Notes: a model not told the origin generated them from the sequence alone. A stretch of 14,195 bases of DNA from Treponema sp. (GCA_009786715.1 WQRN01000039.1:1-14195), one strand, 5' to 3'. Shown: positions 1-8,092, counted from the first letter of the stretch. Made by a program: numbers and translations.

Positions 1-131
1 GGCGGAACCGGAATACCAAGGTTAGTCATCTCTGCAAGGTTTGCTCCCTTGCCTCCCAAAACCATTCTCATCTTTGCATCACCTTCGGCTTTCCCCTTAC
101 CGAAGAAGTAAACATTCTTTTGAACTCCCAT
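1..131 (-). CDS. ppdK: pyruvate, phosphate dikinase, N-terminal 43 codons (cut by window edge)
   Basis: Only the first 43 codons lie in the window. The product begins [20 protein letters not shown] and continues with a [10 protein letters not shown] stretch and LGIPVPP, the conserved opening of the ATP-binding domain of PPDK. The enzyme interconverts pyruvate, ATP and Pi with PEP, AMP and PPi in the cytosol. Spirochaetes and other anaerobes often use it in a PPi-linked glycolysis or in PEP synthesis. The ATG at 129-131 is preceded by a GGAGG at 138-142 (complement) with 6 nt between, which fixes the start. The catalytic histidine and PEP-binding domains lie outside the window, so integrity cannot be judged. 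The gene is divergent from the helicase and has a long leader of about 115 nt if the promoter at 256-284 is used. Confidence 0.93.
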   Translation of the reverse strand, partial: MGVQKNVYFFGKGKAEGDAKMRMVLGGKGANLAEMTNLGIPVP

Positions 132-150
132 TAAGATCCTCCGTTATGTT

Positions 151-260
151 ATCGTCATGATGTTCGATTTAATCTATCATGACATACGATCAACTCTATC
201 ATGATATTCTGTTAATCTTCATCACGATGATAATTTATTTTATCACAATGAAAAAATTAT
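151..260. repeat. five imperfect 22-bp direct repeats centred on TCATGA (candidate operator array)
   Basis: TCATGA or a close variant occurs at 155, 177, 199, 222 (TCACGA) and 243 (TCACAA), so successive spacings are 22, 22, 23 and 21 bp. The two best units (from 173 and 195) both begin TCTATCATGA. The core is palindromic, and the unit at 197-206 is a perfect 10-bp palindrome, tatcatgata. Spacing of about two helical turns puts all cores on one DNA face, as expected for cooperative binding of a dimeric regulator. The array lies just upstream of the ppdK ribosome-binding site and reaches the predicted ppdK start point. The regulator is unknown. Confidence 0.6.
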
Positions 261-284
261 AGCAACTATTTTTTTTTTGATCAA
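256..284 (-). promoter_or_regulatory. sigma70-type promoter for ppdK with a 10-bp homopolymer in its spacer
   Basis: On the minus strand there is a TTGATC -35 box (279-284), a 17-bp spacer (262-278) and a perfect TATAAT -10 box (256-261). The spacer contains a run of ten A (269-278 as T on the plus strand). The predicted start near 248-250 gives a leader of about 115 nt that contains most of the TCATGA repeat array. No transcript data are available; this rests on consensus matches alone. Confidence 0.7.
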
Positions 285-286
285 GA

Positions 287-295
287 TGCTATATT
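287..295 (+). promoter_or_regulatory. extended -10 promoter for the helicase, predicting a leaderless mRNA
   Basis: TGcTATATT is an extended -10 element (TGN followed by TATATT at 290-295). It ends 6 nt before the helicase ATG at 302, so transcription would begin at or next to the start codon. No Shine-Dalgarno sequence precedes that ATG, which fits a leaderless transcript. The -35 region is only T-rich, and it overlaps the ppdK promoter on the other strand. The call rests on consensus match only. Confidence 0.4.
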
Positions 296-301
296 AATAT
301 T

Positions 302-2842
302 ATGAACTATATTGAACTTCCTGTCTATAAGAATTCGAAAAAAATTTTATTAATGTTAGAAAATAATCAAGCGCTTGTTGTTGAGAGTCCAACAGGCTCA
401 GGCAAGACAACGCAGCTCCCTGTGATACTTCATGAAGCAGGATATGCGCAGAACGGAATCATCGGAGTGACACAGCCAAGACGCATTGCGGCGGTTTCAG
501 TGAGTGAATTCATCGCAAAGCAAACAGAAACACGCATTCCTGGGCTTATTGGATACAAAATGAGGTTTGCGGATCAAACAAATCATGAAACTAAAATAAA
601 AATAATGACCGATGGAATACTCTTGCAGGAGATGAAACTTGATCCATGGCTGTCAAAATACAGCGTTTTAGTCGTTGATGAAGCCCATGAACGCAGTTTA
701 AACATAGATTTTATACTTGGATTGCTTAAAAGAGTGCTTGAAAGCAGACGTGACTTCAAAGTGATTATATCTTCTGCAACTATCAACGCTGAAATTTTTT
801 CTGAATACTTCGGAAATTGTCCGATTGTGAAGATTGAAGCGCAAAGATTCCCGGTTACCCTTGTTTATGATCCTGTTAATATTGAACAAAGAGAAGAAAG
901 AAAAGAAAGAAGAGAAAGATTTACATCGAATTTCAATGCAGAAGAAGCGATTTTAATGAAAATTGAGGCAATAACTGCGCGTTTTATCAATGAAAAGCGC
1001 GAAGGAGATATTTTAGTGTTTCTTTCGGGCGAAAAAATGATTAAAGAGTGTATGAAACGCCTTATGTTCTGTTCTGTCGGAAAAAATTTACATCTTATTC
1101 CTTTATACGGCAGACTTGGCAAGGAAGAACAAGAAAAAGTCTTTGAAGAAACCCCAAAAGATAAAACAAAGGTTGTAATATCAACAAATATCGCGGAAAC
1201 ATCTGTAACAATAGACGGAATCACCGCTGTAATTGATTCAGGTTTAGCAAAATTAAACTGGTATAATCCGCGCACATTCACTTCAAGTTTGATTGAATCG
1301 CCGATTTCCATCGCGTCTGCGAATCAACGTAAGGGGAGAGCGGGAAGAACGCGCGAAGGAACTTGTTACAGACTGTATTCGCGAAAAGATTTTGAGCAGA
1401 GATCGCTCTACACAGCGGAAGAAATCTTTCGCACGGACTTATCAGAAGTAATTTTGCGGATGGCGGACCTCGGTATTACCGATTTTGAAGAATTTAATTT
1501 CATTTCCGCGCCTGATAAAGAAGGAATCATCGGCGGAATAGAAACATTAAACCTGCTTGACGCGCTTGAAAGCGGCAGAAGTTTATCAAATACAGGCAAA
1601 TTAATGACTGAATTCCCTCTCGCGCCGCGTCAATCGCGGATTATTGTAGAAGCGATTATGCATTATCCCGATGTAATCCGCGAAACAATCATCGCGGCTG
1701 CGTTTTTATCAACACAGAGCCCTTATATCCTTCCTCCCGGAGAAGAAACAGACGCAAGACAGGCGCATCACCGTTTCCGCGATGATCACGGCGACTTTGT
1801 TTCTTATTTAAAACTTTTTAAATCCTACAATGATTCAACAAACAAAGCGAATTTCTGCGAAAAAAATTATTTAGACGACCGCGCAATGGCGGAAATCGTA
1901 AATGTCACGGCACAGTTAGAAGAAATTCTTGCAAAGATGAAGATTCCGGTGCATTACCGCTCTCAGCCGCTGGAAAATAATGAAATAGATGACTATTTAT
2001 GCTGTATTGCGCGCGGGATGATTCAATTTGTATGCGTAAAAGAAGGTCATGGAAAGGTTGGCTCTTACAGCAGTTTAACAGAGAATAAAATAATAATTCA
2101 TCCGGGATCTGTAATGTTCAGAGCGGATCCGCAATTTATTGTAGCAGGAGAGATCGTACGCACATCAAGAATGTACGCGATGTCTGTTTCTCCGCTTTCA
2201 AGAGCGTTATTAAATCGAATTCGCCCCGGACTTTTCGCGGAATACGGAAAATCGAGTGATATAAGACCTGAAAAACATAAAAGAGAGAGAGATTACACAA
2301 ATAATATAAAAATCGCAGGCGAAGTGTTCGAAATCGCGGTTGTAAAAGGTAAAAAAACTGTTATTCTTCCGTGGGAAAAACTGGAACGTATAAGCAAAAA
2401 TTTATCGGAAGAACCTATTCATAAAAATATAAAAGGAAAAATAATAGTAAAAAATCAATATAACCTTCTTGCAGGCGAAAAGTTGGAACTCATCCTCTCG
2501 CTTGCGCCTGTATTGGACGCGAACGGCGCTTTTTCCCGCGCTTGGCCGCGAAAAGAGAACTTTAATTCGGCTAAAAATCTTCCTGCGATGTTAAAACACC
2601 TTGATAATCTTGCAAAACCTGTTATATGGAAAAAAAACTCAAAAGATTTGGGATTTTTAGGTCTTTTCACAGACACAGACGGCAATTATTGGTTTCGCGC
2701 TTCACGCGGCTTTCACACATGCATTAACGAGAGCATTTCCAGTCTTGAATCGCTGATCGACGAACTTGGAGAAGAAGTTGACGTTGAGCAGAAACACATT
2801 GTGAACCAATGTTACCGCAGGCTATCGGATTATTTGGGGTAA
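302..2842 (+). CDS. DEAH-box ATP-dependent RNA helicase, HrpA/HrpB class
   Basis: An 846-aa superfamily 2 helicase. Visible motifs in order: motif I GSGKTTQ (residues 32-38), motif II DEAH (126-129), motif III SAT (158-160), motif V-like STNIAETSVTI near 300, and motif VI QRKGRAGR (342-349). Winged-helix/ratchet (HA2) and OB-fold regions follow to about residue 640. Enzymes of this family use ATP to remodel RNA or RNP, for example mRNA decay or stalled-ribosome rescue for HrpA; the substrate here is not deducible. The length is near HrpB (about 800 aa) and shorter than E. coli HrpA (about 1300 aa), while the PRTF and PISIASANQRKGR region is HrpA/DHX-like, so I give no symbol. The start is set by the usual short LPVY leader before motif I. 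The gene looks intact, and its 3' end overlaps the convergent ankyrin gene by 13 bp. Confidence 0.92.
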   Translation: MNYIELPVYKNSKKILLMLENNQALVVESPTGSGKTTQLPVILHEAGYAQNGIIGVTQPRRIAAVSVSEFIAKQTETRIPGLIGYKMRFADQTNHETKIKIMTDGILLQEMKLDPWLSKYSVLVVDEAHERSLNIDFILGLLKRVLESRRDFKVIISSATINAEIFSEYFGNCPIVKIEAQRFPVTLVYDPVNIEQREERKERRERFTSNFNAEEAILMKIEAITARFINEKREGDILVFLSGEKMIKECMKRLMFCSVGKNLHLIPLYGRLGKEEQEKVFEETPKDKTKVVISTNIAETSVTIDGITAVIDSGLAKLNWYNPRTFTSSLIESPISIASANQRKGRAGRTREGTCYRLYSRKDFEQRSLYTAEEIFRTDLSEVILRMADLGITDFEEFNFISAPDKEGIIGGIETLNLLDALESGRSLSNTGKLMTEFPLAPRQSRIIVEAIMHYPDVIRETIIAAAFLSTQSPYILPPGEETDARQAHHRFRDDHGDFVSYLKLFKSYNDSTNKANFCEKNYLDDRAMAEIVNVTAQLEEILAKMKIPVHYRSQPLENNEIDDYLCCIARGMIQFVCVKEGHGKVGSYSSLTENKIIIHPGSVMFRADPQFIVAGEIVRTSRMYAMSVSPLSRALLNRIRPGLFAEYGKSSDIRPEKHKRERDYTNNIKIAGEVFEIAVVKGKKTVILPWEKLERISKNLSEEPIHKNIKGKIIVKNQYNLLAGEKLELILSLAPVLDANGAFSRAWPRKENFNSAKNLPAMLKHLDNLAKPVIWKKNSKDLGFLGLFTDTDGNYWFRASRGFHTCINESISSLESLIDELGEEVDVEQKHIVNQCYRRLSDYLG

Positions 2843-5800
2843 AAATCGGCGGTTGCTTTTTTTATATTTAACCAATCTTTACGTTTTTTAAGAAGTGAAA
2901 GAGCGGATACTCCAAAATCGTCAACATCATCAGGGTTAGCTCCGGCTTTTATAAGTTTTATAGCAATTTCCGGGTTTTCGTTATCTGGGGCGCAATGTAA
3001 AGGTGTTTCACCGTAATTATTCCTGGCATTTATACTTGCGCCTCTTTCCAGCAAAAGATTAATAATATCCGGGTTTTCGTTAATAAGCGCGGCAAGGTGA
3101 AGAGGAGTTGAACCATTACATTCCTTGGCATCTATATCGGCAATTGCTCCTTTATCAAGTAAAAATGCAACATTTTCAGGATATTCATTATTTAAAACAG
3201 CGCTATGTAAAGGTGTCATCCCGTCTGTATTGACAGTATGTATGTCCAGCCCTTTTTCAAGAAGTAATCCGATTATATCGCAGCCCATAATAGTTAAATT
3301 TGAATTAAAGACAGCATAATGAAGCACAGTATCGCCGTCATTATTTACAATATCCGTTCTTGCGCCTGCCGCTAACAATCCGGTAAATATTGTTTCATCA
3401 TTGTTCCATGCCGCATAATGCAACAGCGAAGAACCAGCATCCGAAATTTTCGTGTTAATATCAATATTAACCTCTTCAAGCCACGACACAATATCAGGAT
3501 CTATTCCGTTTACTAAAAAATCAATTAAAGGTGAATTAGCGTCAAGCTCTTTGTATTCATATTTTTTACCGTTTATAATGACATAATCAAGCAATGTTCT
3601 GTCATATTTAACAATTTGTTTAAAAACGTCCGGGTTATCATTTCTGGCGGCAAAATTTAATAAAAACCATCCATTGCGGTCTCTTGCGTATTTATCAGCG
3701 CCGTTTTTAAGGAGGAAGATAACGATTTCAGGATTTTGATTAAAATAAGCGGCGAGAAGCAGCGGGGTTTCGTTCACATTGCCGCAACTATTAATTTTTG
3801 CGCCTTTTTCAAGGAGTAAGGCAAGAATCTCTTTATTTGAATTATTTTTAGCCGCAAGATGCAGAGGAGTTCTTCCATACGCATCTTTTTTAGTAACTCT
3901 TGCGCCTAATTCAAGAAGCCGCTTAATAACAGATATATTTTCATTATATTGAGCGGCAACATGAAGCGCCGTTGGATTATAAGGGAAATCCTTATGATCA
4001 TAAAGCGGACTATTAATTTTTTTGTATCCGTTTCTATATAAAACATCAATATATTCAGGAGTAACCGACCAGGCTGCCGCTATAAAAAGCACAGAATAAT
4101 CGGGGCGTAAAAACCATACATCGTTCTTTTTTATAATATCTTCTATCAGGTATGGAGATTGTTTATAATAAACACAAGCGTATATACGTTCATCGTCAGT
4201 AGAAAACCTAAAACCTTCAACAGATTTACTGAACAACAAAAATTTTATGGGAAGCGTTTTAACATAGTATTCAAATTTCCCATTTTCTTCAGAAAATGAC
4301 GAAATATCCCGGTTAACCAGATGGGTACACAGCAATTTAGTTATAGACTGGCGTGTTTTTTGTTCGATTTCAGATTTTGTTAATTTATAATCATCCTGTG
4401 AGAAAAACGGCGTGGAATATTTACGTCTTTTATTATTTTCTCTATCATCTTTAATACTTCCAATCATTATATCGCTTAATTTTTCAATAGATACTATCTC
4501 AGAAGTTATATATTTCCATGGAAGTGATATATGTACAATCATAAATAACATAAATCGGGTAAATAAGTCCAACTGCGAATATACGTTTTTATATATCGCC
4601 TCCGCTTTTTTTTCTATGCTTTCATCAAGCAGCCTGAGTTCGCCTAATGTTTTAATAACATCAGGCAAGCCTCTGTCCAGCATTGCCGCAACAACAGTAA
4701 TTAACCCCGGAAAAGTGCTAAAATGAATAAAAAGAGCGTTAATAAATTCATAATATACAGAGCTGCCTTTATGCTCATTGAGCGTAATTATATGCTCATT
4801 TAAGCCGTCAGGCCCTTGTTCTTTTGCCACATTCCATACAAGTTTTTCAATTTCATCGTGTGTTAATTCGGACGGGCTTATTTTCTCTAAATTCATTAAA
4901 GCGTCATCTTTTATCCTGCTCGTAAGAATTACAGGTGGTTTTGTTCTACATGATTTTATAATTGCCCTAACGGCTTTTAAAATTTTATCAATTCCATCAA
5001 TCTCGAGATTGTCAATAATTATTAAATATGGAGAGTCAGGGCGGTCAATTTGGTTAATTAATGACAAAAGACCGTCTTCACGGTTCCATTTAAAATCCAG
5101 AGCGTCAGAAATCAAATTTGCAAAATGGAAGGTAAGCAGATCATCTAAAACATCTCTCTTTTCTTTTTTTTCCGCAGATGATAACGCGCTGCTATCCCTG
5201 TTAAAAACGGCACGCAATTTATCATTTTCAACCCTGATCCAAACGGGAGCATAAATACGCTCTGCGCATGCCAGATATTTCGCAAGTTCATACGCCATTG
5301 CGCTCTTTCCGCTCTCCCCTTCCCCGTGAATCAAATAGCCATTCCAGTCCGCGGACAAGGCTTTGCGTTTAATTATTTCAAAAACAGAAGTGGAAACATA
5401 CTCCCATTGTTTATTTAAATCCGCTTTTTGAAACAGCGCATTCTGTTCTTTATTAAACTTTGGCTCAAAAATTTCCGCAAATACAACGCCAATAGGATCT
5501 TCGCCACAGAACGCTTTTACTTCAAGATTATCATACCATCCCGGTTCTACCGGTTTTTCGCCGCACACATAGATAAAAAGATGTTTTTCATCTTTATGCT
5601 GTTCGGCATATTCCTTCACAGCGAGAATTTTCTTGTCAACATCGCCTACATCAGCTAATTTAATAATTCCATCAGTAATATTTAAAGTTCCGGTAACAGT
5701 AATGGAGTTCCATTCAGATTTAAACGATCTTCCTTTGGCAAATCTGACCATCTCTATGAAAAACCCCAGATAAACTGACTTTGTAGAGTCATCCAACCGC

Positions 5801-6012
5801 CATTTGGGACGCCCTTCTTTTCCGATAAAAGAAATTTCAGCCGGGTGTATTGATTTGTCAAAATAATTACAGGCAATTTCTGCAAGAGCAGGCGGCAAAG
5901 GGCCGCCGTTACACCACCATGTATTAATAAAATCTGCCGCCGGAATTGCTTTTACGCTGTAAAGCAAAGGAGATTCTTTTATAATCGGTACAAATAATTT
6001 TTGGTTACTCAT
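2830..6012 (-). CDS. STAND/NB-ARC-like NTPase with ankyrin-repeat sensor and possible Lon-like N-terminal domain
   Basis: A 1060-aa protein with no signal peptide or clear membrane segment. Residues about 55-183 resemble by eye the Lon (S16) proteolytic fold: ITVTG near 104-108, VGDVDKKILAV at 122-132, and a closing DNLEVKAF strand. The NTPase core has Walker A GEGESGKS (230-237), Walker B YLIIIDN (329-335) and a PPVILTSR sensor strand (359-366), as in NB-ARC/NACHT STAND ATPases. A helical, winged-helix-like region runs to about 670. About ten ankyrin repeats (675-1050), with TPLHLAA and LLExGA signatures, probably form the ligand sensor; units 4 and 5 are degenerate. STAND proteins are nucleotide-driven oligomerising switches, several of them in antiphage defence. 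Which ligand and which output apply here is unknown. The ATG overlaps the upstream stop as ATGAGTAA with no good SD, so translation is probably coupled. Confidence 0.85.
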   Translation of the reverse strand: MSNQKLFVPIIKESPLLYSVKAIPAADFINTWWCNGGPLPPALAEIACNYFDKSIHPAEISFIGKEGRPKWRLDDSTKSVYLGFFIEMVRFAKGRSFKSEWNSITVTGTLNITDGIIKLADVGDVDKKILAVKEYAEQHKDEKHLFIYVCGEKPVEPGWYDNLEVKAFCGEDPIGVVFAEIFEPKFNKEQNALFQKADLNKQWEYVSTSVFEIIKRKALSADWNGYLIHGEGESGKSAMAYELAKYLACAERIYAPVWIRVENDKLRAVFNRDSSALSSAEKKEKRDVLDDLLTFHFANLISDALDFKWNREDGLLSLINQIDRPDSPYLIIIDNLEIDGIDKILKAVRAIIKSCRTKPPVILTSRIKDDALMNLEKISPSELTHDEIEKLVWNVAKEQGPDGLNEHIITLNEHKGSSVYYEFINALFIHFSTFPGLITVVAAMLDRGLPDVIKTLGELRLLDESIEKKAEAIYKNVYSQLDLFTRFMLFMIVHISLPWKYITSEIVSIEKLSDIMIGSIKDDRENNKRRKYSTPFFSQDDYKLTKSEIEQKTRQSITKLLCTHLVNRDISSFSEENGKFEYYVKTLPIKFLLFSKSVEGFRFSTDDERIYACVYYKQSPYLIEDIIKKNDVWFLRPDYSVLFIAAAWSVTPEYIDVLYRNGYKKINSPLYDHKDFPYNPTALHVAAQYNENISVIKRLLELGARVTKKDAYGRTPLHLAAKNNSNKEILALLLEKGAKINSCGNVNETPLLLAAYFNQNPEIVIFLLKNGADKYARDRNGWFLLNFAARNDNPDVFKQIVKYDRTLLDYVIINGKKYEYKELDANSPLIDFLVNGIDPDIVSWLEEVNIDINTKISDAGSSLLHYAAWNNDETIFTGLLAAGARTDIVNNDGDTVLHYAVFNSNLTIMGCDIIGLLLEKGLDIHTVNTDGMTPLHSAVLNNEYPENVAFLLDKGAIADIDAKECNGSTPLHLAALINENPDIINLLLERGASINARNNYGETPLHCAPDNENPEIAIKLIKAGANPDDVDDFGVSALSLLKKRKDWLNIKKATADFYPK

Positions 6013-6847
6013 GATTCTGCGCAGGTTTAAACCTAATACTGCGTATTTCTATACCTTGTGATGCGTCAACATCATCAACAGGTATAGATCTGACTGATTG
6101 TTGAAGTTGATTTGTATCGTCAATTATGCTGATAACATGAACTTTCCCGTCTTTAATAGCGGAAAATTCTATTTCCAGTTCAAAAGGACGGGCTAAATTT
6201 TCATTGGTAATGGAGAGGTGGAATTGAAAATAAAGATGTTCGCCTACTTCTTCCAACAATTGATGCAAATCGCCAATGCCTTCAAGATGCGTAGGTTCGC
6301 CGAATGCCCGGTTGCCGTCGGTTGAAGCGCGGTAACGTTCTATCCGCTTAGATTGACGGAATATATAGATAATCATACTGCCGTCATTTTCAATTTGCGG
6401 CGTTTGCGCTGTACGCGCGTCTAAAGCCGCATACACAGATTCTTCTGTTACAGAAGCGTTTTTATTAATTTTTTTATAGATTTTTTCCCTGATAAATGCG
6501 CACCAGTTCCACGACATGGAAAAAAACGATTGATTATGCACAAAAGCGGATAAAAGCAGAAGCTTATGTTTTTCAACATCAGGTATGGCATTCCCTAAAA
6601 CGGCGTTTTCGGATTCTTCATTTTTTAAATAATTAACAACTTTGAATGCAATTTCTTCCGACGGCATTAAAATATACGGTACAGTAACCAGCAATTCCGC
6701 GTCATTATTATTTTTTAATTTAAAAATCTCTTTTATTTGATCCAGTTCGGCGTTATTTTCAACTATAAAGTCGATAACGGTTTCCAAAGAGATGTTAAAT
6801 TTTTCAAGAAGAGTATTAATAAAGTTAAAGGTGTTATTTGTTTTCAT
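6005..6847 (-). CDS. unrecognised 280-aa protein, middle gene of the STAND operon
   Basis: I do not recognise this family. The product is soluble-looking, with no signal peptide or membrane segment. It has a helical N-terminal part (residues about 5-100, rich in L, E and N), a W-containing helix near 105-125 (SMSWNWCAFIREKI), and a C-terminal half dominated by beta strands with charged, regularly spaced hydrophobics (FQFHLSITNEN, ELEIEFSAIKDG). The ATG at 6845-6847 is chosen because AGGAGG at 6853-6858 (complement) lies 6 nt away; a TTG one codon earlier would be only 3 nt away. The gene overlaps its upstream neighbour by 14 nt and the STAND gene by 8 nt, so the three products are probably made together. 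A role as adaptor, effector or regulator of the NTPase is inference from context only. Confidence 0.75.
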   Translation of the reverse strand: MKTNNTFNFINTLLEKFNISLETVIDFIVENNAELDQIKEIFKLKNNNDAELLVTVPYILMPSEEIAFKVVNYLKNEESENAVLGNAIPDVEKHKLLLLSAFVHNQSFFSMSWNWCAFIREKIYKKINKNASVTEESVYAALDARTAQTPQIENDGSMIIYIFRQSKRIERYRASTDGNRAFGEPTHLEGIGDLHQLLEEVGEHLYFQFHLSITNENLARPFELEIEFSAIKDGKVHVISIIDDTNQLQQSVRSIPVDDVDASQGIEIRSIRFKPAQNHE

Positions 6848-8018
6848 CAAATACCTCCTCGTTATTATTAATACCAGTTACATCCGGGTCATCTTCTTTG
6901 CCTATAAACCATTCATTATACAATTTTTTGTCAGATTCTATATTTGCTATCGGATCATCCGCCTTACTTATTAGCAATTTACTGTACAAATCCTTAATTG
7001 TATTAATGCGTCTTATGTTTTTTATTATTTCACGTGATTCTTTATCTAAAGTCAAATTAAAGAGAAGCTGTACTTTCATTACAAGACCTGCGTATTTATA
7101 CTCGTTTTTTTCTTTCTCAGATACCGCTTTTTTTTTAATTAAAGGAAGCAAATCATTCCAGGCATTCGATATATTAACCTCGTCATTATGATCAAAAATT
7201 TTGTTATACCCCATATCTTTATACCCCATATCTTTATAGCGTTTCATTTGACCCAATACATCTTTTTTTACTTCGTCAAAAACACTTAATTGGTATGGAT
7301 CTTTATGGGGAAAGACCTGTAAAGCGTCTCCTACCTGATCCCAGTCGATTTTTTCGCCAAGCTCATCAAGTATTTTTTCATTGCCGAATTTAATCAATTT
7401 AATAATATTTTTTTCAAGCGGTGATTTTTTTACTCCAAATGATATTATAGTATATTGATGATGAGCGTATCTTTGGAACGCTTCAATAATCGAATCAGGA
7501 TGAAATTGCCTTATTATCCTTGAAAAATCCCATGTAAATGTTTTTTTATCATAATTATAAAATGCTTTTATATCAAAATTATCAAGTATATTAAAAAAAT
7601 TCTGTGGAACTGAAAAAATATTATCGCGTATAAAATTATGCCCGGACGCTTTATTTATAACAGAAATATATTTGTCATCTTCCAGTTCAGTAAAAGGCCG
7701 CGAAAGCCCTCCTGACGGTTTTTCGTTGCATAATCTGCTGTTAATTTCATTCCATGACGCGTCTGAAAGTTTTTCTGCATCCGAAGAAAAAAAACAAAGA
7801 AAAATCTTTTGAGCAGACATACGCTTAATATCAAGAGCCCAATTATTATTTAATTGCATTGCGTATTGTTCAATATCCGGAAAACCGCTCTCTTGTTCAT
7901 CGTCAGAATTTTGAGGAAAAGCCGCAAAGAAAACATTGGGGAAATAAATAAAAACAAGTTCAGCAAAAACTCTTGAAGTTATCATTAGGATTCCTTTTGC
8001 GTATATTATAAAATACAT
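6834..8018 (-). CDS. unrecognised 394-aa protein, first gene of the STAND operon
   Basis: I do not recognise this family. After an N-terminal hydrophobic stretch (VFAELVFIYFPNVFFAAF) the protein is polar, with mixed helix and strand and Lys/Asp/Asn-rich segments and no further membrane segment. The hydrophobic stretch carries acidic and proline residues and reads more like a buried core than a clean signal anchor. Two starts are plausible: the ATG at 8016-8018 with GAGG 8 nt upstream, and an ATG at 7983-7985 with AAGGA 6 nt upstream that would give 383 aa beginning MITSRVF. The longer form is listed. Near residue 265 a YKDMG unit is repeated by a 15-bp tandem duplication. The stop overlaps the next gene by 14 nt. 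Placement before a STAND NTPase suggests a partner in the same system, which is inference. Confidence 0.72.
   Translation of the reverse strand: MYFIIYAKGILMITSRVFAELVFIYFPNVFFAAFPQNSDDEQESGFPDIEQYAMQLNNNWALDIKRMSAQKIFLCFFSSDAEKLSDASWNEINSRLCNEKPSGGLSRPFTELEDDKYISVINKASGHNFIRDNIFSVPQNFFNILDNFDIKAFYNYDKKTFTWDFSRIIRQFHPDSIIEAFQRYAHHQYTIISFGVKKSPLEKNIIKLIKFGNEKILDELGEKIDWDQVGDALQVFPHKDPYQLSVFDEVKKDVLGQMKRYKDMGYKDMGYNKIFDHNDEVNISNAWNDLLPLIKKKAVSEKEKNEYKYAGLVMKVQLLFNLTLDKESREIIKNIRRINTIKDLYSKLLISKADDPIANIESDKKLYNEWFIGKEDDPDVTGINNNEEVFDENK
7206..7235. repeat. two exact tandem copies of a 15-bp unit inside the 394-aa gene
   Basis: The unit ataccccatatcttt occurs twice back to back (7206-7220 and 7221-7235). 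It is in frame and encodes the repeated YKDMG in the product. The exact identity suggests a recent slippage duplication. The reading frame is kept. Confidence 0.9.
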
Positions 8019-8045
8019 ATTAATTCCTCACAAGTGTAAATAAAT

Positions 8046-8080
8046 AAAAAAGCTGCTTAAAAATATATTTAAACAGCTTT
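8046..8080 (-). terminator. intrinsic terminator after the 203-aa exported-protein gene
   Basis: On the minus strand AAAGCTG (8074-8080) pairs with CAGCTTT (8049-8055). The stem continues through a G-U pair and A-T pairs to about 13 bp with a short AU loop, followed directly by a T-run (8046-8051). It begins 12 nt after the stop of the 203-aa gene and ends about 28 nt before the first start of the STAND operon, so it separates the two transcription units. I see no convincing promoter for the STAND operon in the remaining space. Confidence 0.75.
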
Positions 8081-8092
8081 GTTAAAATTATT

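Noticed and set aside
151..260. CRISPR array
   Set aside because: The unit is about 22 bp with a core of about 6-10 conserved bases and no repeat-spacer alternation; it fits an operator array better.
2814..2863. Plus-strand terminator for the helicase (ACCGC ... GCGGT then T-run)
   Set aside because: The stem is only 5 bp with a loop of about 30 nt and the T-run starts several bases later, so it is not convincing.
4412..5658. Long open frames on the plus strand opposite the STAND gene
   Set aside because: They lie antisense to a well-supported gene, lack domain signatures and ribosome-binding sites, and have shadow-like composition.
6848..6850. TTG start for the middle STAND-operon gene
   Set aside because: It is only 3 nt from AGGAGG; the next codon, ATG, has the proper 6-nt spacing.
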